DNA of 64,000 nucleotides from Diadophis punctatus similis (Eukaryota > Chordata > Lepidosauria > Squamata > Dipsadidae). Both the position numbers and the translations under genes were made by a program. Location of the stretch: assembly GCA_023053685.1 (NCBI GenBank), contig JALIGW010000021.1:11635508-11699507 (forward strand), written 5' to 3'. The notes beneath the pieces are model-generated. The model was not told the DNA's origin. It saw nothing but the letters and a program-made list of their open reading frames with translations, and did not search any database. Of the stretch, positions 55,001 through 64,000 are shown in pieces. The stretch's first letter is position 1. Every line of letters starts with the position of its first letter.

Positions 55001-56784
55001 CATTTATAGAATGACAACAATTGATGAAACAGTTAAGTAGTAAAAAAAAATTCTAAAGGTCTGTAAATATTAATATCATCAAAGCAGGAGGTCTTCTTTG
55101 TTCTCCTCCTGCCAGGCTGCCTCACCTCTTCGGCACCTGGCTGCGGATACTCCGGAGGGAATTTCCTGCAGGGCGTCCAGACGCCCCACACCCAACAACC
55201 ATTTGGCTCTCACCAGCTTCGCTTCAACTTGTGGCTCACACACCCACTCCGACTTCTCCCAGCCCTGACGGGACTCGGAAGGGGTGGATCCAGCCACTCC
55301 CTGGCCCTCCTGGTCACTGCCTTGGCTAGACATATTTTGCTTAGTCCCCTTGGTAGAAGTTTTCTCCGGGTTGACTAATAAAGCAGATCTTGATTAATGT
55401 CAGGTGTGCTTCCATTCAAAATCCAGGAAAGAAAAACCCCAACTCCGTAATGATAGAGAAGAGTACTTTTACTAGATAAGAACTGATAGCGACAAAATGA
55501 AAGCAAGATCTGAGGCAAAAGGTGCGTAAATTGCATATAGAAATAATCCCAAATCCCTCCCCACATAACCCCCTGGGCAAATCATCCAATCCCGGCACCC
55601 CAAGATGTCATGTGGGCACACGTCCAGGTGGAGCTTCCACATCTGGTCTGCCGAAGTCGTTGACCTTGAGCAGGCTGTAAACATGTCCGTGCAGCCTGGC
55701 CGTACATGATGAGAACTTTCCTCCCTAAACCCCTAATCAGACACATGAAGAGACATCTCCAGCACAGCTTTCTCCCCTCTCCCAAATACCTAACCTTCCC
55801 TCCTCCCCCCATTTCTATGGCAGCCGAAGCAAGCAGGCAGCGTGGAGGCTGACAGATGCCTACAAAGGATTACGGAATATATATATAATGATGTACAGCA
55901 ATATACCTAATACATTTAATAAAATATTTCAAACTATGATTGTTATAGCTTCACCTGGTTTTAAAATGTAACTTGCAATTAACGTAAATTGCTGGTACTA
56001 ATTTGGCTTTCCGAGATGATGGTGGTAATCATATATTTTGATCCGCTCTCTTCTTAAAGCAGGTGATCCATATAATCAAGTCATATCCAAAGACACAAAC
56101 TAACAGTGGCTTTCTCCTCTGTTGTTGTTGTTGTTGTTGTTGTTTTGTCTATCACACATTAAACTGCATCAGCAGACAGAGGAGAAAAAACTGCTAAGTT
56201 TCACGCAAACTCGGGAAAGTAATATACAACTTCTATATTACTTTCACCTTAGTTAGATTCACCTTAGTTAAAAAGTTGTCGTTCTTGATCTGGGAATATC
56301 ACCTGGGGACTTCTACGCCAGAGTGAAAAATATGAAATAAAATCTCAAATAAAAGCGGAGTGCATAATGCTTACAACAAACCCATGCACGGGCCACATGG
56401 ATGAACTCATGACTTCATTTTTTAATGACTACCCGTGAATTTAAATAATGTACTTTAATATATACCATTCAAATATCTTGCCGGGCAAAGCAGCCAGGGG
56501 ACCTTGCTTAGCCTTGCGTGGTATATTTTTTTATTTTCACAAGATGCTTATCGGAGGGATGTTAACATTCATGGCATCTGCAGGAAAATTGATTTATTGT
56601 TTAAAAGGGACATTATTTACTTCTGCATTTTCCAGTCTCTCTTTCTTTCTAGAAACCTGAACCTGGGGGATTCTTCTAGCGGTACTTAAGTGTCTTGGAC
56701 TGCCAAGCATATACTGACTACTTAAAAGAAGGAAAGCTACATGAATACTGTAGGGATTCATTCACACGATGCAAAAATTTCTAT
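55001..56784. other. Mostly unassigned DNA with a GC-richer block
   Basis: 55079-55333 minus frame (84 codons: MSSQGSDQEGQGVAGSTPSE onward) and the C-rich stretch to about 55830 differ in composition from the surroundings. They could be an old retroelement fragment, but I cannot identify it. (TTG)n lies at 56119-56142. The rest is unique. Confidence 0.35.
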
Positions 56785-56785
56785 C

Positions 56786-57063
56786 TATTATTCCTTGTCT
56801 GTCCTTTGGGTGCTTTGGAAAATAGCTTGACCCCCTCCTCTCTGTGGCAGCCCCTCAAGTATTGGAACCCTGCTATCATGTCTCCCCTGGTCCTTCTCTT
56901 CACTAGACTAGCCATGCCCAGTTCCTGCAACCGTTCATGGTATGTTTTAGCTTCCAGTCGCCTAATCATCCTGGTTGCTCTTCTCTGCACTCTTTCTAGA
57001 GTCTCAACATCTTTTTTATAGTGTGGTGACCAAAACTGGATGCAGTATTCTAGGTGCGGTCTA
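56786..57063 (-). mobile_element. CR1 LINE fragment, head-to-head with the next
   Basis: Minus frame: QFWSPHYKKDVETLERVQRR, ATRMIRRLEAKTYHERLQEL, RTRGDMIAGFQYLRGCHREE. 3' end missing. Confidence 0.88.
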
Positions 57064-57318
57064 AGATGAAAGGGTCAACTTATTTTCCAAAGCACCCAAA
57101 GGCAAGGCAAGAAACAATGGATGGAAACTAATCAAGGGGAGAACCAACATTTCTTGACAGTGAGAACAACCAACCAGTGGAACAGCTTTGTCTTCAGAGG
57201 TTGTGTGTGCTCCATCACTGGAGGTTTTTAAGAAGAGATTAGATAGCATAGGGCCTCATGCTTAGGCAAGGTGTTAGACTAGAAGACCTCCAAGGTCCTT
57301 TCCAACTCTAATATTCTA
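57064..57318 (+). mobile_element. CR1 LINE 3' end
   Basis: Plus strand: NLFSKAPKGKARNNGWKLI-like start, SLEVFKKRLDSI-like end, tail GTGTTAGACTAGAAGACCTC to TCTAATATTCTATG. Several stops. Confidence 0.85.
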
Positions 57319-57407
57319 TGTTCTGTGATTTGCCTATTTAACTTACCATCACTTGGGGAACATCTTTTCCACAGGAAGGATCATGCTGAGTGTGCAGAAG
57401 GAATCAA

Positions 57408-57639
57408 GAGCTGAGGTGGTGCAGCAGTTAGAGTGCAGTACTGCAGGCTACTTTAGCTGACTGTGATCTGCAGCTCAGCGGTTCAAATCTCACCGGCTCA
57501 AGGTTGACTCAACCTTCCATCCTTCTGAGGTAGGTAAAATGAGGACCCAGATTGTTGGGGGCAGTATAAATATATACATTGCTTACTGGTGTAAACCGCC
57601 TAGAGAGTGCTTGCACTGTGAGGCGGTATATAAGTCTCA

Positions 57640-57660
<21 letters not shown>
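57408..57660 (+). mobile_element. tRNA-derived squamate SINE (type B tail)
   Basis: GAGCTGAGGTGGTGCAGCAG head to AAGTCTCATAAATAAATAAA. Closest to 47586-47829. Confidence 0.92.
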
Positions 57661-57670
<10 letters not shown>

Positions 57671-57822
57671 AAAAAAATAAATAAATGAATGAATGAATGA
57701 ATGAATGAATGAATGAATAAATAATAATAAATGAATGAATGAATGAATGAATGAATGAATGAATGAATGAACGAACGAACGAACGAACGAACGAACGAAC
57801 GAACGAATCAATCAATCAATCA
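57637..57822. repeat. (AAAT)n(GAAT)n(GAAC)n(AATC)n grown from a SINE tail
   Basis: The SINE's AAAT tail passes without a break into GAAT, then GAAC (11 units), then AATC. Confidence 0.95.
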
Positions 57823-58580
57823 CAAGTCAATTCTTCACTTTTCCCCCTGGGTTCATTCCTATCCCTTAAGAAGCATTCTGCTGTTCAGTGAAGCGACTGG
57901 ACAGAAACCAGAAATCTTGTTCACAAAAATGCCACCCTTTTCCCCTCTTTTTTTTTTAAAAAAACTAACCTACATGGTAGAAAGCATTCATGACTATAAT
58001 GCAAACTGCATTTCCGGCAGGCTCCTGAGATTGACAAGAGACCGAGCAGTGTGCACTTGACATAATCTGGAATATCCAGTGGGCTGCTAATCCTTTCCCC
58101 TGTCTGTTGTTGAAACAGTTGCTGTGACATGAATTGTGATCTGCGCTCTTTAAAGGCCTCCGAAATGTTTGGCAGAATGTAGCAATTCTATTCTTTTCAG
58201 CTGCATAGCAATGGTGGCATTTTTCAAATATTTAATACCGCTCCTGACACTTCGTATTTATATTCAGTATGTTAATATGGACTATTCTTCTAGCAAACGG
58301 CGTTGAGTCTGGGGTGGGTGGGGAAGAATTTTCTGTCTCCAAGTGTCTAAATTCAAAAGGTTGGATTAAACTAAAAAAGGATTTGTCCATTACTGCAAAT
58401 TGCACATGTAAGAAGATAGACAAAAGGCATTTCATTTGGTGGGGCAGGGCATTGATTTTTTTAAAAAAACCTAAGGACCACGATTCAAGTCTTCGCGACA
58501 ACTGTAACATGGGATAACCCTGCTACAATCCTTGAAATATGAAAGAAAGTTGTAATTCTTTATGCACATGAATACAATGG
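57823..58580. other. Unique DNA, no gene seen
   Basis: No supported feature. Confidence 0.4.
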
Positions 58581-58870
58581 GAATTATTATTTTTTTAAAA
58601 AAATATTTTTTATTAAATTATTTACATTTAAAAAACATACAAAAGAAAAATACATGACGATAACAAATACATTACAAACATATAGAAACATAAAAAGCGC
58701 ATACAGCTATAAAACTTTCAATCTCTATAATTATTTTACGGCAATTATATATTGGCAATTTATTTCTATATAATTTTCAATTCATTGTCTTATATATTTA
58801 TATAACATGTATTGTACAATAAATGTTAATAAGTAGTAATAAACATATTAATAGTGATTTTAGTAATAGT
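58581..58870. other. A/T-rich, possibly LINE 3' UTR remnant
   Basis: Begins ATTATTTTTTTAAAAAAATA and continues as sparse A/T DNA. No coding signal. Confidence 0.3.
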
Positions 58871-58948
58871 AACCGTAATAACAATAACAATAACAATAAC
58901 AATAACAATAACAATAACAATAACAATAACAATAACAATAACAATAAC

Positions 58949-59016
<68 letters not shown>

Positions 59017-59017
59017 C
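58871..59017. repeat. (AACAAT)n(CAT)n microsatellite
   Basis: About 12 AACAAT units then 22 CAT units. Confidence 0.97.
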
Positions 59018-59087
59018 ACAATGGGAATTATTGATGAGGGAGAGTGGAATCTCTTCCCTTCCTTTCTCCTTATCCTTTTATTAGCAA

Positions 59088-59482
59088 TACAAATAATCCC
59101 CAATTTACGACCCATGAATGAGCCCAAACTTTCTGTTGTTAAGCGAGACATGTGTTAAGTGAGTTTGCCCCATTTTACGACCTTTCTTGCCACCACGTTG
59201 TTAAGTGGATCACTGCTGTTGACAAGTTGGTAACCCGCTTGTTAAGTGAATCTGGCTTCCCCCTCCCCGTTGACTTTGCTTGTCAGAAGGTCGCAAAAGG
59301 GGATTACCCCTGGGACACTGTGACCGTCGTAAATGCAAGTCAGTTGCCCATCGTCTGAATTTTGATCGCGTGACCACGGGGATGCCGCAACGTTGTGATT
59401 GTGAAAATCACAATCACTTTTTTCAGTGCTGTTGTAACTTTGAACAGTCACTAAATTGACTGTTGTAAGTCAAGGACTTTTG
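59088..59482. mobile_element. Non-autonomous DNA transposon with weak inverted termini
   Basis: Left AATCCCCAATTTACGACCC and right end (reverse complement AGTCCTTGACTTACAACAG) are partial inverted repeats. Related to 32355-32677. Confidence 0.65.
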
Positions 59483-59618
59483 TTTGTACTAAAGATTACA
59501 AACACTACTTTAGAACAAATAAGGAACAGAAATGCTCATCATACAGTCTTTCACTAAATGACACAGAAAGATACTCTACTAACAAAGCTTCATTCATAAA
59601 TTCTGGGTAGCAAAGTGT

Positions 59619-60066
59619 TTGTTGTTAGTTGCGAAGTCGTGTCCGACCCATCACGACCCCATGGACAATGTTCCTCCAGGCCTTCCTGTCCTCTACCATC
59701 CTCTGGAGTTCATTTAAGCTCATGCCGACTGCTTCAGTGACTCCATCCAGCCACCTCATTCTCTGTCTTCTTTTGCCCTCAATCGTTCCCAGCATTAGGC
59801 TCTTCTCCAGTGAGTCCTTCCTTCTCATTAGGTGGCCAAAGTATTTGAGTTTCATCTTCAGGATCTGGCCTTCTAAAGAGCAGTCAGGGTTGATCTCCTC
59901 TAGGACTGGCCAGTTTGATCACCTTGCAGTCCAAGGGACTCGCAGGAGTCTTCTCCAGCACCATAGTTCAAAGGCCTCCATTCTTTGGCGCTCAGCCTTC
60001 CTTGTGATCCAACTTTCACAGCCATACATTGCAACTGGGAAAACCACAGCCTTAGCCATAGCTAAG
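59619..60066 (-). mobile_element. Bov-B (RTE clade) LINE, C-terminal 140 codons
   Basis: Minus strand: AKAVVFPVAMYGCESWITRK, AERQRMEAFELWCWRRLLRV, PWTAR then TGA at 59921-59919 (family has arginine), NPDCSLEGQILKMKLKYFGH, LMRRKDSLEKSLMLGTIEGK, MRWLDGVTEAVGMSLNEL, then WRNIVHGVVMGRTRLRN-stop. The 3' end is CGACTTCGCAACTAACAACA. This is the squamate Bov-B C-terminus, intact apart from one nonsense change. 5'-truncated. Confidence 0.93.
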
Positions 60067-60343
60067 TGTACTTGGTAGTCAAATTACTTTCACCATTCAC
60101 TTTGATCATTCACCATTTGTCATCCTCACTTAAAGATGTTGAAGAGAAAACTAAAAAAATAAAATGAAATTCTCCTTGAGCTCCTTAATCTCATTGGTTT
60201 AAAAATCTATAGAAATCATGGGGATAGAATTTGGAATTTGTGGTCACATTCTGTACTGTTCTTTCCCCATTTGGAGCATAACTGACCCACACACATATCC
60301 ACATGGGATATGGGCTTTAACTCCCAATATTTGATACACTGCC
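60067..60343. other. Unique DNA
   Basis: No supported feature. Confidence 0.4.
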
Positions 60344-60920
60344 ACAAGGAAGAAGGGATCAATCTATTCTCCAAAGCACCTGATGGCAGGACAAGAAGGA
60401 ATGGATGGAAACTAATTAAGGAGAGAAGCAACCTAGAACTAAGGAGAAATTTCCTGACAGTTAGAACAATTAAACAGTAGAATGACTTGCCTCCAGAAGT
60501 TGTGGGTGCTTCATCACTGGCAGTTTTAAAGAAGAGACTGGACAACAACTCCTCCTTGAGTAGGGGATTGGACAGTGGTGGGTTTCAAAATGTTTTACTA
60601 CCGGTTCTGTGGGCATGGCTTGGTGGGCATGGCAGGGGAAGGTTACTGCAAAATCCCCATTTCCTCCTGATCAGCTGGGACTAGGGAGGCAGAGAATAGA
60701 TGCGGGCGGGGCCAGTCAGAGGTGGTATTTACCGGTTCTCTGAACTACTCAAAATTTACGCTACTGGTTCTCCAGAACTGGTCAGAACCTGCCTGAAACC
60801 CACCTCTGGGGTTGAAGACCTCCAAGGCAGTGCTCCAATATATGAGGGGCTGCCACAAAGAAGAGGGGTTCGACCTATTCTTCAAAGCACCAGGGGGCAA
60901 TTCACGGTCCCTCAGACTGT
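60344..60920 (+). mobile_element. Two CR1 fragments, the first ending in a hAT insertion
   Basis: 60344-60572 codes the C-terminus to SSLSRGLDS, cut at GGGGATTGGA by the MITE. The tail resumes at 60809 (GGGTTGAAGACCTCCAAGG). From about 60828 a second, more upstream CR1 piece follows (CAGTGCTCCAATATATGAGG). Confidence 0.82.
60573..60808. mobile_element. hAT MITE (7291 family) inside CR1
   Basis: CAGTGGTGGGTTTCAAAAT and CTGAAACCCACCTCTG ends; flanks GGATTGGA and GGGTTGAA (6/8). Carries one satellite motif (GGTTACTGCAAAATCCCC). Confidence 0.82.
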
Positions 60921-61189
60921 TGGGGGGCTGGACCGGCTGGCTGGGGGTGGCTAGGTGGTCATGTGACTGGGTGGGCATGGCCAATTTAACAGTTCTTTAA
61001 ACAATGCACACAAATTAAACTTTAATTTGCTTTGCTCCTGGGGGTGTTTTATTTGCTTTTGTTTGCATGTTGCTCTTTTGGTTGACTTTTCTTTTTACTA
61101 GATTGTTTTTTCAGTTGTTTAGGAGTCCAGTGGTCCACTTCAGAAAACTCAGTTTTGCAGCAATTCTTCTCAGCCCCAAGGAGCTTGAG

Positions 61190-61194
<5 letters not shown>

Positions 61195-61284
<90 letters not shown>

Positions 61285-61327
61285 CCTCCCTCTCCCTCCC
61301 TCCCTCCCTCCCTCCCTCTCCATCCCT

Positions 61328-61401
<74 letters not shown>

Positions 61402-61456
61402 CCTCCCTCTCCCTCCCTCCCTCCCTCCCTCCCTCTCCCTCCCTCCCCCTCCATCC

Positions 61457-61525
<69 letters not shown>
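61195..61525. repeat. (CT)n/(CCCT)n array, internally duplicated
   Basis: CT run, CCCT block, CT run, the same CCCT block again, CT run. Two units of about 130 bp. Confidence 0.96.
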
Positions 61526-61528
<3 letters not shown>

Positions 61529-61878
61529 GATGGTGGGGAAGGTGAAAAACGGGCCATTTTTGCCCCTTTTTTTGGCCTCCTGGGGCATCTGTGCACCCCG
61601 TTTTTCACCTCCCCTGCCTCCAGCAGCATTCTGCAGGCCAAAAACAGGCAAAATCGGCCCGTTTTTCGCCTCCCCTGCCTCCAGAACATCTCTGCAGGCC
61701 AAAAATGTTGGTTTTACTTTTCAGTTCCAGCCTATGGGGCTCGCAAAGGTAAGTCCTGTGCTCGGCCAAAGGGTGGGCAGGGCGATGTGGGTTGGGCAGC
61801 CTCGTAGTTCTGCGCGGGCCGGATTAATGGCTTCGATGGGCCGCATGTGGCCCACGGGCCGTACTTTGAGGACCCATG
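61526..61878. mobile_element. hAT-like MITE remnant
   Basis: Ends GGGCCGTACTTTGAGGACCC, a hAT-style terminus. Interior direct repeats CGCCTCCCCTGCCTCCAG and variants. The left end is lost in the CT array. Confidence 0.55.
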
Positions 61879-62020
61879 GTGTAGATGCTCCATCACTGGA
61901 TATTTTTAAGCAGAGACTGGACATCCACTTGTCTGGAATGATATAGGGTCTCCTGCTCAAGCAGGGGGTTGGGCTAGAAGACCTCCAAGGTCCCTTCCAA
62001 CTCTGTCATTTTGTTATTCT
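61879..62020 (+). mobile_element. CR1 LINE 3' end
   Basis: DAPSLDIFKQRLDIHLSGMI-stop (about 61884-61946), then GGGGGTTGGGCTAGAAGACC and TCCAACTCTGTCATTTTGTT. Confidence 0.88.
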
Positions 62021-63587
62021 GTTAATAGCTATTGCCACTTGAAATACTGAAAGATGAAACTACATAGGTTGGTTATCTGATAAGGATTCAAACAATCATT
62101 GGTAAATAATTCACAGCTACATTGCCCCATGCTTTTCTAAGGAAAAAAAAACAGAACCAGAAAATGCATTTACTATAGATGTAATATTCTAAATATAAAG
62201 TAGTTAATTTTCTGAAATTGCTAAGTCGCTGTAAGACCTTAATAAAGATGATAACAAAGCTTGATAAAGTGAAGTTTGGAAGATTCATGCTTTTGAGGTC
62301 AGGCAAAAAGCCTCATAGCATCTCTATGTCTGTAAGGATTATATATCTGTACTTCTGATCTCTGTAAGAACACAGTCTCTTCTAGAGTTATAGAGGATAG
62401 AACTGACATCTCCTTGAAGTCCAGCTGAGCTCTTGGTGACTTCACAAGGACATTCATGTAGTTTTCTTGACAACAAGATGGAATGTCTTATCTTCTTTCA
62501 GGATAAGTTTTGACTTTCCAACGTAGCTTATAAACAATGTCGCTTAGAGTCTTGAGTTTCCCTGGCAGCCTCCATCAAATGAGATTCAATCTTCTCTTCT
62601 GAATCTATGCAGGGATTCTCCCTCTTTCTGGTTAATTAGGATACCTTAGAATTATGATAATTCAGAGTACTAGGTTGCTGCTTATACAAGCTAGCCACAT
62701 CAAACTGTTTTGCGTGTCAATTCTGCTTATGCATAACTAATGGGAAAGGTGTTCCCAATTCCCCTCCCTCCCCCCCCTCTCTCTCTGCCACAAGAAGGAG
62801 GCAATTCCAATCCAGTTCTGAAATCTTGCCAAGAATACTGCAGGGACTTGTTCAGATAATTGCCAAGAACCAAAAGCTGAACTCAAAGACAAACAACAGC
62901 AACAAACAGAAGTTTGGATTCCTTAGGAGGGAAAGTCCTGAAGGTCATGGCTTCACTTGGGTTCCTTGGTCACCTTAGACTTAGGGTGAATGGAAAGAGA
63001 AGGTGGCATTCTACTCAGAGTATTGAGTTACTCTGCAGCCCCGCCTGTTGCAGCATAAACTTTAAACGTGCTGCCCATAAGCCTTCCTCTATCGGAACGG
63101 CTAAGCCATTGGCATGCGAAGTGAATCACTGCGTTTGGATGAAAGAAGTAAAGGAAAGCATACTAAATACCTTAAGCCGCATTTGCAATCAGGACGGTTA
63201 ATAAATAAATAAACAAACAACAAATAAACAAATAAATAAAAGAACATGAAAGAAGTCAACTTCCCCACCCTTTCTATGTAATCCTAATTTGCCTTGATGA
63301 AGTGCAACATTTTCTAAAGACGTAGGCAAATGCACGCCGGCACGATTTGCAGATTGAGAAAGGCTGAACGGAGGATTTACGGGATAATAATATGTTCATA
63401 AATATAATATAATCCATAATTGTTCTAGTGTGCTATGCTCATTTCCTCCTCCTTCCCCCCCAGCTGACAGACAGCTCAAGAGAAGTCCCATCATATCCCA
63501 AAAGTTCGACACTTGTGATTTGTGTTAATTTGTTTATGATCGCTGGTCTAATGGATAAATTGAGGCTGACAATGAGATCATTGTGAG
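62021..63587. other. Repeat-poor DNA, no gene seen
   Basis: Only short tracts: C-rich at 62760-62785 and (AAAT)n/AAAC at 63200-63240. No open frame above 95 codons. Confidence 0.45.
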
Positions 63588-63762
63588 CAGCGGTGGGTTG
63601 CTCCCTTACCGAGGCCGGTGTGCTGCACGCGCATCTCCATGCTTCGGGTGTGCCCGCACGCTACGTGTGCACGCCCCCTCATGCGATTTTGCTTCTGCGC
63701 ATGCGCGGAAGCAAAATCGCACCAAACTATCTCTCTCGCGCGCGTCCCCTCACAAGATTTTG
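63588..63762. mobile_element. hAT MITE fragment with internal palindrome
   Basis: CAGCGGTGGGTTGCTCCC start. Perfect inverted repeat GCGATTTTGCTTCTGCGC and GCGCGGAAGCAAAATCGC (63684-63721) with one offset base. Right end missing. Confidence 0.6.
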
Positions 63763-63897
63763 GCTTCTCTCCTTGATGAGTTTCTATCCATTGCTTCTTG
63801 CCCTGCCTTCAGGTGCTTTGGAGAATAGCTTGACCCCCTCTTCTTTGTGGCAGCCCCTGAGATATTGTAACACTGCTATCATGTCTCCCCTAGTGCT
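63763..63897 (-). mobile_element. CR1 LINE fragment
   Basis: Plus-strand TTGCCCTGCCTTCAGGTGCT and TATCATGTCTCCCCTAG are the reverse of the CR1 C-terminal region. Confidence 0.82.
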
Positions 63898-64000
63898 GAA
63901 TTGTTGTCAACAGTGTATCAATATTTGTGGCTTGATACGGAAGGGGTCTGCTATTCACAAATTATCCCCCCCTCCCCAGCCTTCAGACTCAATCCATCAG

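Overview
Organism. The window reads as repeat-dense, non-coding vertebrate DNA, most likely from a squamate reptile and probably a snake. This is inferred from the repeat mix: recent CR1/L3-type LINE ends, two kinds of Bov-B LINE end, many copies of a tRNA-derived SINE whose tail ends in TGCTATTGCTATTGCT, numerous hAT-type MITEs, and a very heavy load of di-, tri-, tetra- and hexanucleotide repeats, several of them directly behind LINE tails. I see no bacterial features, rRNA, tRNA gene, CRISPR or confident host protein-coding gene. Almost every long open frame is either a LINE C-terminus or an artefact of a tandem repeat.

Layout. 1-5 kb: an L2-like LINE end, a MITE, mostly unique AT-rich DNA, and a recent CR1 end. 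5-10 kb: CR1, a hAT MITE with a perfect 8-bp target-site duplication (TSD), a SINE, a Bov-B fragment split by a second hAT MITE, a Jockey-superfamily LINE end and an L2 end. 11-21 kb: CR1; solo LTRs at 11994-12638, 19180-19502 and 20016-20724, each with a 5-bp TSD; a poly-A retroinsertion with a 14-bp TSD (13783-14248); and a 1.9-kb TA-flanked inverted-repeat element carrying a GC-rich palindrome and a long purine tract (14725-16633). 22-29 kb: the longest CR1 copy (reverse transcriptase end), a compound microsatellite behind a CR1 tail, a near-perfect 160-bp palindrome, and a retrovirus-like solo LTR with a 4-bp TSD. 31-34.7 kb: MITEs and a 30-unit, about 41-bp satellite grown from the inside of a hAT MITE, followed by another hAT element split by a solo LTR. 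35-43 kb: an LTR inside a microsatellite, a six-unit composite array, MITEs, and an RTE-like LINE. 43-64 kb: SINEs, foldback repeats, hAT MITEs, a broken protein-coding relic (48259-48960), Bov-B, and CR1 copies in both orientations.

How the parts relate. Nothing here looks like a pathway. The window is a record of nested insertions. Ten hAT-type or LTR insertions carry readable TSDs (a further hAT copy has a weaker 6/8 one), and these allow relative dating: Bov-B before hAT; hAT before LTR; CR1 before hAT; Penelope-like repeat before LINE. The least explained items are the satellite born from a MITE, the composite palindrome element, the hammerhead-like core in the Penelope-like repeats, the multi-copy protein relic at 48.3-49.0 kb, and a possible terminal exon at 46.7 kb.
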